64,000 nucleotides of DNA from Formosa sp. L2A11 (GTDB taxonomy: Bacteria; Bacteroidota; Bacteroidia; Flavobacteriales; Flavobacteriaceae), in NCBI RefSeq assembly GCF_009796865.1, contig NZ_CP047028.1:1798001-1862000 (forward strand), written 5' to 3'. The notes under the pieces were generated by a model. That model did no database searches. It was given only the letters and a program-made list of their open reading frames with translations, and had not been told where the DNA came from. Each line of letters starts with the position of its first letter. Position 1 is the stretch's first letter. The translations under genes were made by a program, and so were the position numbers. Shown here piece after piece: positions 9,801-16,887 of the stretch.

Positions 9801-11234
9801 AAACATTTTTCCTTCTACACCTACTAAAGATAGAATTGGGATAAAAACAATGATGATAATTAGTTGCCCGAATACTGCGGAATTCATCATTTTAGATGCA
9901 CCTTGATAGGTAATCGTATCTATTAAACCTTGTCTTTCATTCTTAGGAAGTGCCAATAACTTGGCACGCTGACTGGTAATTTTAAATGCGATGAACTCGA
10001 CTATAATTACAGCACCATCGATGATAATTCCGAAGTCAATTGCACCCAAACTCATTAAATTGGCATCTACACCAAAAATGTACATCAGCGACAGCGCAAA
10101 TAGAAGACATAAAGGAATTACAGAAGCTACAACCAAACCAGAACGCCAGTTTCCTAAAAGCAATACCACTACAAAAATCACAATTAAACAACCTAGAATT
10201 AGGTTTTCTGCAATGGTAAACGTTGTCTTAGCAATAAGCTCGCTACGTTCTAAAAAAGGATTAATTGAAACACCTGGAGGTAATGAAGATTGTATTTCTG
10301 CTACACGTTGTTTTACTGCTTCAATTACAGCATTTGAGTTTGCATCTTTAAGCATCATAACTTGCCCAAGAACTTTTTCGCCCTCGCCATTTCCTGTGAT
10401 TGCTCCAAAACGATTTGCGTGACCAAAGCCTACTGTAGCAATATCCCGAACATAAACCGGCACCTCTCCTTTTTTTAGTACTACAATATCTTCAACATCT
10501 TTTATTGAGCTTATTAGACCTTCACCTCTAATAAAGTAACTTTCATTGATTTTTTCGATATAACCACCTCCAGCAACACTATTGTTTTTTTCGAGAGCTG
10601 AAAAAACATCAAAAATAGAAATATCCATAGCACGAAGTCGCTCAGGGTTTACAGCAACTTCATACGTTTTTAGATAGCCTCCCCAAGTATTGACTTCTAC
10701 AACACCAGGAATACCTGAAAGTTGACGTTTTACCACCCAATCTTGAATGGTACGCACATCTGATAGGGAGTATTGGTCTTTATGTTTGGCATCTACATCG
10801 ATTATATATTGGTAAATTTCTCCTAGACCTGTAGAGACAGGTCCCATAAAGGGTTTGCCAAACCCTGCGGGAATTTTTTCTTCAGCACTTTTTATTTTTT
10901 CAGCAATGAGTTGGCGTGGTAAATACGTACCCATTTCATCATCAAAAACAACGGTAACCACTGATAAACCAAATTTTGAAATAGAACGAATTTCTTTTAC
11001 GCCTGGTAAGTTTGCCATTTCTAATTCTACAGGATAGGTTAAGAACTTCTCTACATCTTCAGTAGCTAAATTCCTTGAAGTAGTAATAACCTGTACTTGA
11101 TTGTTGGTGACATCGGGAACTGCTCCAATAGGAATATGAGAAAGAGAATATAATCCGAATCCAACGATTCCAGCAGTAAATAATAGTACAATAAGTTTAT
11201 GATGAATACTGTACCGGATAATACGTTCTAACAT
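6897..11234 (-). CDS. czcA: heavy-metal RND pump fused to TolC-like outer-membrane factor
   Basis: This is a 1445-residue fusion. Residues 1 to about 1040 form a complete HME-RND proton antiporter with 12 helices. Near residue 400 it carries DFGIIIDGAVIIVEF, close to the DFGx3DGAVxxVE pattern of divalent-metal (Co/Zn/Cd/Ni) pumps and unlike the DAA pattern of the Cu/Ag pump CusA. The last roughly 400 residues are a TolC/CusC-type outer-membrane factor. Between them lies a signal-peptide-like stretch (ALSIVLLLFLPFFGNAQQ), suggesting the channel part is cleaved off after export. Pump-channel fusions of this length are known in Bacteroidota. It is the first gene of the operon, behind a regulated promoter at 11263-11322. 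Confidence 0.9.
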   Translation of the reverse strand: MLERIIRYSIHHKLIVLLFTAGIVGFGLYSLSHIPIGAVPDVTNNQVQVITTSRNLATEDVEKFLTYPVELEMANLPGVKEIRSISKFGLSVVTVVFDDEMGTYLPRQLIAEKIKSAEEKIPAGFGKPFMGPVSTGLGEIYQYIIDVDAKHKDQYSLSDVRTIQDWVVKRQLSGIPGVVEVNTWGGYLKTYEVAVNPERLRAMDISIFDVFSALEKNNSVAGGGYIEKINESYFIRGEGLISSIKDVEDIVVLKKGEVPVYVRDIATVGFGHANRFGAITGNGEGEKVLGQVMMLKDANSNAVIEAVKQRVAEIQSSLPPGVSINPFLERSELIAKTTFTIAENLILGCLIVIFVVVLLLGNWRSGLVVASVIPLCLLFALSLMYIFGVDANLMSLGAIDFGIIIDGAVIIVEFIAFKITSQRAKLLALPKNERQGLIDTITYQGASKMMNSAVFGQLIIIIVFIPILSLVGVEGKMFRPMALVFCFALIGAMVFCFTYIPVMASLFIKPNNTEKKTLSSRLIAFLENKYQPTIAWALHKKKLVLSMAVGLLILTIFLFTRMGGEFVPTLDEGDFVIQPVLRTGMSLSKTIEATTHIEKILKQFPEVEQVVSRIGAAEVPTDPMSMEESDVIIKLKPKGEWTSAESKDELADKFKEALSNEIAGVDFEFTQPIEMRFNELITGVRADLAIKVFGEDLDVLYRKALEIEKAIQNVEGAADISVEKTAGLPQMSVKYNRQKIAKYGLNIEDLNKVITMGFAGMPAGTVFEGEKQFDLMLRFDDCHRKDIENLETASVSLPNGTKLPLSEFADITYTKGPAKISRDNTKRRIVVGVNVRNRDLESVVKDVQTIIERDIKIPTGYSVSYGGQFENLRTASARLKVAVPIALILIFVLLYFAFDSVKEALMIYSAIPLSAIGGVMLLYIRDLPFSISAGVGFIALFGIAVLNGIVLIEEFKELKAHGVSNINKRILMGTKNRLRPVLLTAAAAALGFLPMAISTSAGAEVQRPLATVVVGGLISATALTLVVLPVLYAMFDRKGHHPKVKTKVNLKALSIVLLLFLPFFGNAQQNPANVEETVKMAIENNKGLQASAKRINQSEQLVGGAFNIDKTQIHYGYDQNNIAENGLALKVFGVSQSLQFPTIYGAQRKVEKQKVALTTQRYQLNERMLTKEVYVAYYNVVYNHNLVKQYTYLDSLYGQFASAAKKRYDVGETNLLEKLTAETKQKEISIALAQAKEDVSKAYTMLNQWVQSESLITVNEDVLPRLTLDDFAIANHPGILYYNSAENLAKSSLSLERQKLLPDLQFSVFQGTNNGTNAKKYNGFQIGVAIPLWFGANKSKIKAAKTETLIVANEFENYKIQLQSNYDALLSDLKKYQETVDYYETKGRRLSKELTTTASKAFQNGEIDFLQYVQLLESAKNIEINYLQNLNKYNNTVLELNYLTN

Positions 11235-11262
11235 TTTTTGGTGGTTTATTAAAATAATAAAA

Positions 11263-11270
11263 CAAATGTA
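11263..11270 (-). promoter_or_regulatory. -7 element of the efflux operon promoter
   Basis: The minus strand reads TACATTTG, an exact match to the Bacteroidota -7 consensus TAnnTTTG. Transcription would start near 11256-11258, leaving a leader of about 22 nt before the pump start codon at 11234. The TTAAGATT boxes lie just upstream, which supports a regulated promoter. Confidence 0.65.
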
Positions 11271-11303
11271 GACGAGCTATCTAAGTGTATTCTAAATGGT
11301 TTC

Positions 11304-11322
11304 TTAAGATTGGCTTAAGATT
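11304..11322. promoter_or_regulatory. tandem response-regulator boxes upstream of the efflux operon
   Basis: Two TTAAGATT copies (11304-11311 and 11315-11322) are spaced 11 bp apart, the one-turn geometry favoured by OmpR-family response regulators. An 18-bp stretch containing the pair's core (11301-11318) is repeated exactly upstream of the regulator gene at 13557-13574. The pair begins 41 bp upstream of the -7 element edge, a place suited to activation. Confidence 0.65.
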
Positions 11323-11340
11323 GCTTTTAACTATAAAAAC

Positions 11341-11368
11341 AAAAGCCCTGAGAAATCTCAAGGCTTTT
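11341..11368 (-). terminator. terminator of the two-component operon
   Basis: The hairpin has arms AAAAGCC-C-TGAGA and TCTCA-A-GGCTTTT, with one mismatch and an AA loop. On the minus strand it is followed by TTTTGTTTTT. It lies between the histidine kinase stop and the efflux promoter, separating the two transcription units. Confidence 0.75.
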
Positions 11369-11475
11369 ACCAACCAAGTAAAATTATCAACCAATCAAAA
11401 AATATTTTTTAATTAAGTGTAATCCAGGCTATTGTTGCTATCACATAATTTTCTTTTATTATTCTTTAGATTGTC

Positions 11476-12849
11476 TTAAAAAATGATAGTGAAGGTGGTC
11501 CATTGTCCAAAGTCGCTTTCTACTGCAATCTGAGCATCAATAGCATCTGCAGCTTTTTTGGCTATGGAAAGACCCAAACCGTTCCCTGCAATATTTTTAT
11601 GATTTAACGCATCAGATCTAAAAAAATTATTAAACACATTTTCCAAATCTTCTCTTTTAATGCCAATGCCTTTATCTTGAACTTTGCAGATTATTTTAGA
11701 ACCAGATTGGGTTATTGAAATGTAAATATTAGTACCACCTTTGGCATATTTTACGGCATTACTGATAATATTTTCCAATATTAAATTGCTGAAATATTGA
11801 GGTACTAAGGTTTCATTTTTAATGTCATTTTCAAAACTTATTGAAAGCTTCTTTTCTAATATCTGTTTTTTGTGTCTTGTAAGAATTTCGTCGATGATGG
11901 TAGCTAGAGGCATTGATGATTCATCAGCAGCCTTTGAACTTCTATCTAGTCTAGCCAACAGTAAAAGCTGCTCTAATGTAGCAGTCATACGGTCTATTTC
12001 CGTTAAACTGAATTTAATTTTTTCCTCATATTCGGCTCGTTGCCTTGGCTTACGAATTAATACTTCTAATGTTCCCTTTAGGGTTGCCAAAGGTGTACGT
12101 AATTCGTGCGAAGCGTCTGAGGTAAATTGACGTTCTCTTTCCATCGCATTTTCGATACGCTGGAGTAAGTTATTTATCCCAGAAGATAAATCAAAAAGTT
12201 CATCTTTATTCTGAGGTAATGCAACGCGTTCGTTTAAGTTGTTCCGAGTAATTCTATTGGTCGTTTCGGTTACATTTTTCACAGGTATGATACCCCTTCC
12301 TGCGATATATTTTGATATAAAATAGAGGCTTGCCAAAAGAAGTAAATACACTAACAGCAAAATATTTCTTAGATTAAACAGTACCATTTGTGAAGATTCT
12401 AATGACATTGCTGTTACTATAAAACCTTTTATTTTTCCATTTTCTTCTATAGGTAATTGAATCTGTCTGACGGGTTTATCGTTAAGCATCTTGTTGTAGC
12501 TTCCACCAAAATTTGCTTCCTCGTTGTAATCGAGCTCTTTTTCTTTTAGGTTTGGGGATTTATCCATAAAAGAACCGTTCTTATCTAGAATTTGGATAAA
12601 AACAGGATTTATCTGGACCTCTCTATGTTCTCTTTCTTCCCACTCTTTTTTATTTTTTATTTTGATGCTGTCACCAACGACTTTTATTTCCTCGGTATGT
12701 TTTTCTGCTTCAAAAGAAAGGTCACTATCTATATTTTGATATACTACACCTTTAACCACAAAATAGACAGTTGTAAACGCTACAGCCATTATGATAGCTG
12801 TGGCTATCATATAATGAAATGCTATCCTATTTTTAAAACTGAAATTCAT
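11476..12849 (-). CDS. sensor histidine kinase of metal-efflux two-component system
   Basis: This 457-residue membrane kinase has an N-terminal helix, a periplasmic sensor of about 130 residues, a second helix and a HAMP linker. A HisKA domain follows with the phospho-acceptor in DASHELRTPLA (about residue 245), then a HATPase domain with N (NIISNAVKYA), DKGIGI and NGLGLSIAKK boxes. The sensor is rich in Glu/Lys and shows no obvious His/Met metal cluster. Its start overlaps the regulator stop by 4 bp, so the pair is translationally coupled. It resembles CusS/CzcS-type sensors; the ligand is inferred from the neighbouring efflux genes. Confidence 0.88.
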   Translation of the reverse strand: MNFSFKNRIAFHYMIATAIIMAVAFTTVYFVVKGVVYQNIDSDLSFEAEKHTEEIKVVGDSIKIKNKKEWEEREHREVQINPVFIQILDKNGSFMDKSPNLKEKELDYNEEANFGGSYNKMLNDKPVRQIQLPIEENGKIKGFIVTAMSLESSQMVLFNLRNILLLVYLLLLASLYFISKYIAGRGIIPVKNVTETTNRITRNNLNERVALPQNKDELFDLSSGINNLLQRIENAMERERQFTSDASHELRTPLATLKGTLEVLIRKPRQRAEYEEKIKFSLTEIDRMTATLEQLLLLARLDRSSKAADESSMPLATIIDEILTRHKKQILEKKLSISFENDIKNETLVPQYFSNLILENIISNAVKYAKGGTNIYISITQSGSKIICKVQDKGIGIKREDLENVFNNFFRSDALNHKNIAGNGLGLSIAKKAADAIDAQIAVESDFGQWTTFTIIF

Positions 12850-13514
12850 ATTTCCTTTGCAATGTAGCCTACACCTCTAACCGTTTGTATGTAATTCTCG
12901 TCTTTTCCTAATTTCAATTTCTTGCGAAGGGCGTTGATGAACACATCAATAACGCCTGTATTGTAATCAAAGTGGATGTCCCATATGCTTTCAATAATAC
13001 GTGACCTTCTACAAACCAAACCTTTGTTACGCATTAAATATTCTAATAGGGCAAACTCTTTTTGGGTTAATGCTATTTCTTCCTCGGCTTTAAATACTTG
13101 GTGTGTTGATGTATTAAGTGTAATTTCTCCAAGTTTAAAATTGGAATGTTCCCCTGATTTTGGACGTAGTTGTACCTTGATGCGTTCTAAAAGTTCTTCA
13201 AAATGAAAAGGCTTTTTAATATAATCGTTTGCGCCAGATTGAAGCCCGAAAATGGTTTCGTCTACGGTGTCTTTCGCTGTTAAAAAGATAACAGGGGTGT
13301 CTTTAAAATCCTTTCGGAATTGCCGACAAATTTCAATACCGCTTAAACCAGGAACCATCCAATCTAACAACAATAAATCATATTCTCCTGAAAGTGCCAT
13401 TTCAAGCCCTTTTTTGCCTTCCTCGGCGATGTCGACAGCGTATGACTCCTCCTCTAAACCTTGTTTAAGGAAGTTAAATATACCAGGTTCATCCTCTACA
13501 ATTAAAATTCTCAT
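12846..13514 (-). CDS. OmpR-family response regulator of metal-efflux system
   Basis: The 222-residue regulator has a receiver domain with the acidic pocket (VEDEP), phospho-acceptor Asp51 (LLLDWMVPG) and conserved Lys (FLTAKD). A winged-helix domain of OmpR/PhoB type follows, ending in VRGVGYIAKEI. It most likely activates both its own operon and the efflux operon, because identical direct repeats precede both. The candidate -7 element lies so close to the ATG that the transcript may be leaderless. Confidence 0.9.
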   Translation of the reverse strand: MRILIVEDEPGIFNFLKQGLEEESYAVDIAEEGKKGLEMALSGEYDLLLLDWMVPGLSGIEICRQFRKDFKDTPVIFLTAKDTVDETIFGLQSGANDYIKKPFHFEELLERIKVQLRPKSGEHSNFKLGEITLNTSTHQVFKAEEEIALTQKEFALLEYLMRNKGLVCRRSRIIESIWDIHFDYNTGVIDVFINALRKKLKLGKDENYIQTVRGVGYIAKEI

Positions 13515-13518
13515 GGCG

Positions 13519-13527
13519 CAAAAGTTA
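13519..13527 (-). promoter_or_regulatory. candidate -7 element of the regulator gene
   Basis: The minus strand reads TAACTTTTG, the TAnnTTTG consensus with one extra T. Its G end is 5 bp from the start codon at 13514, so the transcript would have almost no leader. The distance from this element to the upstream TTAAGATT pair (41 bp) equals that at the efflux promoter. Confidence 0.45.
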
Positions 13528-13542
13528 CAATTTTTAATTAAG

Positions 13543-13578
13543 TTAAGATTTGGTTTTTCTTAAGATTGGCTTAAATTT
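13543..13578. promoter_or_regulatory. response-regulator boxes upstream of the two-component operon
   Basis: Three boxes are visible: TTAAGATT at 13543-13550, TTAAGATT at 13560-13567 and TTAAATTT at 13571-13578. The last two are 11 bp apart, as at 11304-11322. An 18-bp identity covers 13557-13574 and 11301-11318. This supports autoregulation. Confidence 0.6.
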
Positions 13579-13713
13579 TATAAAATACTACATGACTATC
13601 ATAATAGCTAAGATTAATTAGTTTACGCTTCACAAATTTATAGCTTCTGTCTTTTGTTGATTCTTGTAAAAACACATAAATACCTAGAAAACATATTTTT
13701 ATATAATATTTAA

Positions 13714-14022
13714 GCTGTAGAACAGACCTCAAAACAAACCATATCTACTATTAAAGAAATTCAAGTTTTAATGTTAGAATACAAGCATCTAATAAGAGAT
13801 AGTTATAAGTTTTATAGTCAAAACTTACTGAATAATTTATTTCAACATCCTTACACTAAAATTGAATTCATAGAAAAAGATTTAGGTGTATCTAGAATAA
13901 CTGCTGCTAATTATTTAAATAGATTGGCAAAGGACGGAATATTAATAAAACAAAAACTAGGAACAGGAAATTATTATATCAATCATAAATTATATACTAT
14001 CCTAAGAAATAGAGTGATTTAG
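13714..14022 (+). pseudogene. 3' remnant of a Fic-family protein gene (winged-helix end)
   Basis: An 83-codon frame from the ATG at 13771 encodes a winged-helix like that at the C-terminus of Bacteroidota Fic proteins (FQHPYTKIEFIEKDLGVSRITAANYLNRL, then GILIKQKLGTGNYYINHKLY). The same frame is open upstream to a stop at 13711 and still looks like the linker helix of this family (VEQTSKQTISTIKEIQ), although no start codon lies there. The catalytic HPFxxGNGR core is absent. I read it as a truncated, probably non-functional leftover of an AMPylating Fic gene. A small free-standing DNA-binding protein is the alternative. Confidence 0.6.
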
Positions 14023-14189
14023 CTAGCAACGGCTAAAAAACAGAACTAAGGTTATACTTGTTCAAAGTTACTTTTCTTTTTGTGTAGTTTTAATCTGAAA
14101 AGTAATTGGCTATTTAAACGTTATATTTCCTAGCTAAAACCGGAGTAGCCAATTAAAATGAGTGACGAGGTATTAAATATAAAATTAAA

Positions 14190-15410
14190 TCAAAAACTAA
14201 TTACACTCTCTAAGGCATCATCTGTATCCTTATGAATAAAATTCCCTTGATAGCCTATTGTTGTGCTAATGTGGGTATGCCTGTATAATTTTTGAAGCAT
14301 TTGTGGAGAAACTTTGTCACCGGCAATATTTCCAAAACTATGTCTAGATATATGGTTCGTAATTTTTTTGTTAATTTCAGCGAGCTCTGCAATTTTAGAT
14401 AAATTATTATTTAGCTTTTTTATCGTAGTTTTTGTTTGAGTATAAATTGCCATAGAATCATACGATGGAATGTTTTTTAACTCGGGAAATATATAGTCAC
14501 TATTATTTCTTTTCTGGGGTTTATAAAATTCCAGGATGGCAAGAACAGGGGTAGGTAGTTTCAAAGAGTCAGCTTTGTTGTTTTTACTCATTTTATAATA
14601 GATTCGATCCTCTACAATGTCTTTCCATTTCATTTTTAATACATCAGATATTCTAATTCCAGCTAAATAGAAGGAGAATAAAAAAATATTTCTTGTATGC
14701 CAAATAGGAGATCTAAAAGTTAATTCTAGTTTCTCAATTCTTCTAATTTCCTCTTCGTTTAATCCGATTTTTATGGTTTGAGGGTATTTAATTTTTATTC
14801 TGTCTTTGCCGAATGGATAAAACTTTGGGTCCACTAGTTTTCTACTAATTCCTCTATTGTAAAGTAAACGGATAAGTACGAAAATATTCATAACGGATCT
14901 TTCAGAAATTTCAACTTTATGTAACAGATGATGCTTAAATCTTTTTAAAAATTGTTCGTCAATACTTTCGAAAGAGATATCAGGTTCGTTTGCAAATTGT
15001 TTCAATCTATTTAATTTACTTTTATCAGATACAGCTCTATTATGTTTTTTTGCCTGAAAAAGGTCATTTATGTGTTCGTCTGCTAATTCAAAGAAAGACG
15101 ATTTTGGATTATTATTTCTAACAGAATCTATTATGAATTTTGCTGTATAATCATGTTTTGATGATTCAAGTTTAAAAATGAGTTCTTCAATCTCATCAAA
15201 TTTTTTTCTTATGAGTCTGTTTATCAACTTATATTTAGGATTTGATCTTTTTACTTCCTCTTTTTTTTCATTCCAATCCGAAATATTTATAGTTTGACCA
15301 AGAAAATAATAGGCGCGCTTTCGATTTACGGTTAATCGTAGTGCTAATCTGTATATTTGGTTTCCTTCTTTGTTCACTTTGTTATGTAGAACTGTTTTTA
15401 GAGTTGCCAT
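14190..15410 (-). CDS. tyrosine recombinase / integrase
   Basis: This 406-residue protein has the usual Bacteroidota integrase layout: an Arm-DNA-binding N-terminus (LRLTVNRKRAYYFLGQTI), a SAM-like core-binding domain (about residues 120-215) and a C-terminal catalytic domain. The catalytic set is visible as Arg in LAGIRISDVL, HisxxArg in HISRHSFG, a His in YRHTHIS and Tyr387 in TTIGYQG. Its start faces the tRNA-Leu fragment about 160 bp away, the arrangement of an element integrated at a tRNA gene. Both the catalytic residues and the length argue for a functional enzyme. Confidence 0.88.
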   Translation of the reverse strand: MATLKTVLHNKVNKEGNQIYRLALRLTVNRKRAYYFLGQTINISDWNEKKEEVKRSNPKYKLINRLIRKKFDEIEELIFKLESSKHDYTAKFIIDSVRNNNPKSSFFELADEHINDLFQAKKHNRAVSDKSKLNRLKQFANEPDISFESIDEQFLKRFKHHLLHKVEISERSVMNIFVLIRLLYNRGISRKLVDPKFYPFGKDRIKIKYPQTIKIGLNEEEIRRIEKLELTFRSPIWHTRNIFLFSFYLAGIRISDVLKMKWKDIVEDRIYYKMSKNNKADSLKLPTPVLAILEFYKPQKRNNSDYIFPELKNIPSYDSMAIYTQTKTTIKKLNNNLSKIAELAEINKKITNHISRHSFGNIAGDKVSPQMLQKLYRHTHISTTIGYQGNFIHKDTDDALESVISF

Positions 15411-15443
15411 AATTTATGTTGTTTTTATAAAGATAATAAATTG

Positions 15444-15465
15444 GGGTAACACATGGGTAACACAT
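15444..15465. repeat. perfect 11-bp tandem repeat upstream of the integrase
   Basis: GGGTAACACAT occurs twice head to tail (15444-15454 and 15455-15465), between the integrase start and the tRNA fragment. Its place and one-turn period suggest arm-type integrase or excisionase binding sites, or an operator for the integrase gene. The role is inferred. Confidence 0.7.
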
Positions 15466-15568
15466 TTTCTGGTATTTATTGATATCAAATGAATGTAAAC
15501 AAAATATAATATATCTGAAAATCAGTAGTTTGACATAATTTAAGGTGATTTGGCAGTTGTTTTTTTAA

Positions 15569-15619
15569 ACTTAGGATCTAGTGCCGCGAGGTGTGAGAGT
15601 TCGAGTCTCTCCGCCCGCA
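15569..15619 (+). other. 3' portion of tRNA-Leu(UAG): putative attachment site
   Basis: The sequence matches a tRNA-Leu from the anticodon loop onward: loop CTTAGGA with anticodon TAG (15572-15574), 3' anticodon stem TCTAG, a long variable arm (GCC-GCGA-GGT), a T arm GAGAG-TTCGAGT-CTCTC (15595-15611), acceptor strand CGCCCGC (15612-15618) and discriminator A. The 5' half is missing; upstream bases cannot form the D arm or the CTAGA stem. A break exactly at the anticodon loop is typical of tyrosine-recombinase insertion, so this is probably the displaced chromosomal 3' end, with the intact tRNA at the element's other end, left of this window. Confidence 0.75.
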
Positions 15620-15628
15620 CAATAAGAG

Positions 15629-15658
15629 AAAGCCGACTATTTATAGTCGGCTTTTTTT
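15629..15658 (+). terminator. terminator behind the tRNA-Leu fragment
   Basis: A perfect 11-bp stem (AAAGCCGACTA / TAGTCGGCTTT) with loop TTTA runs into a T tract. It was probably the native terminator of the tRNA-Leu gene, which supports the fragment being the chromosomal side of the junction. Confidence 0.8.
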
Positions 15659-15807
15659 GTTTAGATAATATGTGTAATTCTTTACTTAATTTTATCTAAT
15701 ACTAATTACTTGTGTAATGCCTATAGAGAATGTACACTGAATTTTAGAATAAGAATTTTACATGAGAGATTAGACCTTATTATTTTTGTCTAAGAATAAA
15801 AGTGATC

Positions 15808-16878
15808 TTACAACTTCGATTTAATAAAATCTTTGATGCGTTCCTGATCATTTAAGATGTCCTTTCTGTAATGTTTATTTATAATAAAAAACCATGTACG
15901 GTGCAGCAGAAGTTTAGCTAGTTCTAAATAAGCAAGAGTTTTGTAATGCCAATTATTAAAGTTGTTATACTTGTTTTTTAAACGATATATGGTCGTATTA
16001 TATCTAACTCTTAAGGACTTTTTAGGTTTAGGGATTTCAGTAAAATATAAACTACCAACATTAAAATTATTGACAATATGTTTGTTCTCTAAAAGTTGTG
16101 TTTTGTCTTTTGAATCTAGTTGAGGTAATAAAACAATCGAGTCGAAGCAGTTTTTTAAACCGATGAAATTATAGTAAGATCCGTGATCGTTAATTTGAAA
16201 ATTTAATACATTATGAATTAACAAGTGTTTTGCTGAAGGAATTGGAATGTTTGTGTGTTCTACAAGCTGTTTATTTTTTAAAACATCTTCAGGCTTTAAA
16301 TCTTTTTGGTCTTTATCTAAAAGTTTAAAATGCACTTCCACAGCACCAATGTAGTCTTTAGATGCTAGTCTTAAAAGGTGTTTGTCTCCAAAATATTTAG
16401 GGTTAATAGTTGGCTCTTTAGCAAATGTGTATCCTTTATCTATTAATAGCTGAAAAGCTTTTTCTGATTGCTCTTTAGGTACTAAAACATCTATATCTCC
16501 AAGCATACGTTCTCCAATTGCTTCGTAATAATTTGATGCAATCATGGCTGCTCCTTTTAAAAATACATGTTCAATGTTATTAGAATTGAACCACGAATTT
16601 ATAAGTTTTATTTCCTCTAATAAAGATTTGTTTCGCTCTTCATTTAAGTCGTAAATATATTTAAGATAACCTTGTAAATCTTGAGCCAAAAAGGAAAGAA
16701 GTCCTTTAGATTTTAAACGTGAATAAATGGTAGGGATAATAAGGTGTTTACTGCCTGTTTTAACAATGTTCTCCCAATTAAAAGTCTGATTTAATATGTC
16801 TTCTTTTAATGTTTTATGGTCTGGATTAAAACTAATTAGACGAGAAATTTGTGTTAAGTTGACTTCAATGGGACTCAT
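15808..16878 (-). CDS. nucleotidyltransferase-fold protein (NTP_transf_5 type)
   Basis: The 356-residue protein contains a polymerase-beta-like nucleotidyltransferase core with LKGAAMIASNYYEAIGER and the metal-binding GDIDVLVP motif near residue 130, as in the 'uncharacterised nucleotidyltransferase' family PF14907. Such proteins occur beside HPr-kinase-like enzymes in peptide-modification loci, including lasso peptide clusters. Here the gene starts 9 bp after the HPr-kinase-like gene, so it is the last gene of that operon. It may nucleotidylate or otherwise modify the neighbouring Ser/Thr-rich peptide. That substrate is inference. Confidence 0.75.
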   Translation of the reverse strand: MSPIEVNLTQISRLISFNPDHKTLKEDILNQTFNWENIVKTGSKHLIIPTIYSRLKSKGLLSFLAQDLQGYLKYIYDLNEERNKSLLEEIKLINSWFNSNNIEHVFLKGAAMIASNYYEAIGERMLGDIDVLVPKEQSEKAFQLLIDKGYTFAKEPTINPKYFGDKHLLRLASKDYIGAVEVHFKLLDKDQKDLKPEDVLKNKQLVEHTNIPIPSAKHLLIHNVLNFQINDHGSYYNFIGLKNCFDSIVLLPQLDSKDKTQLLENKHIVNNFNVGSLYFTEIPKPKKSLRVRYNTTIYRLKNKYNNFNNWHYKTLAYLELAKLLLHRTWFFIINKHYRKDILNDQERIKDFIKSKL

Positions 16879-16887
16879 AAACGATTC

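Noticed and set aside
8134-10422. Plus-strand open frames opposite the pump gene (for example 8134-8469 and 9991-10422)
   Set aside because: They are antisense shadows of a well-supported gene, with low-complexity Ser/Ala/Thr/Ile translations and no family motifs.
6897-11234. Copper/silver (CusA) assignment of the pump
   Set aside because: The helix-4 region has DFG...DGAV, the pattern of divalent-metal pumps, not the DAA pattern of CusA. The exact metal stays open.
14104-14154. Inverted repeat AATTGGCTA / TAGCCAATT between the Fic remnant and the integrase
   Set aside because: Nine bases with a 33-bp spacer and no T tract is within what chance gives in AT-rich DNA. It does not look like a terminator or an insertion-sequence end.
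15569-15620. Intact tRNA-Leu gene
   Set aside because: Only the part from the anticodon loop to the acceptor end is present. The upstream bases cannot form the D arm, the 5' anticodon stem or the 5' acceptor strand.
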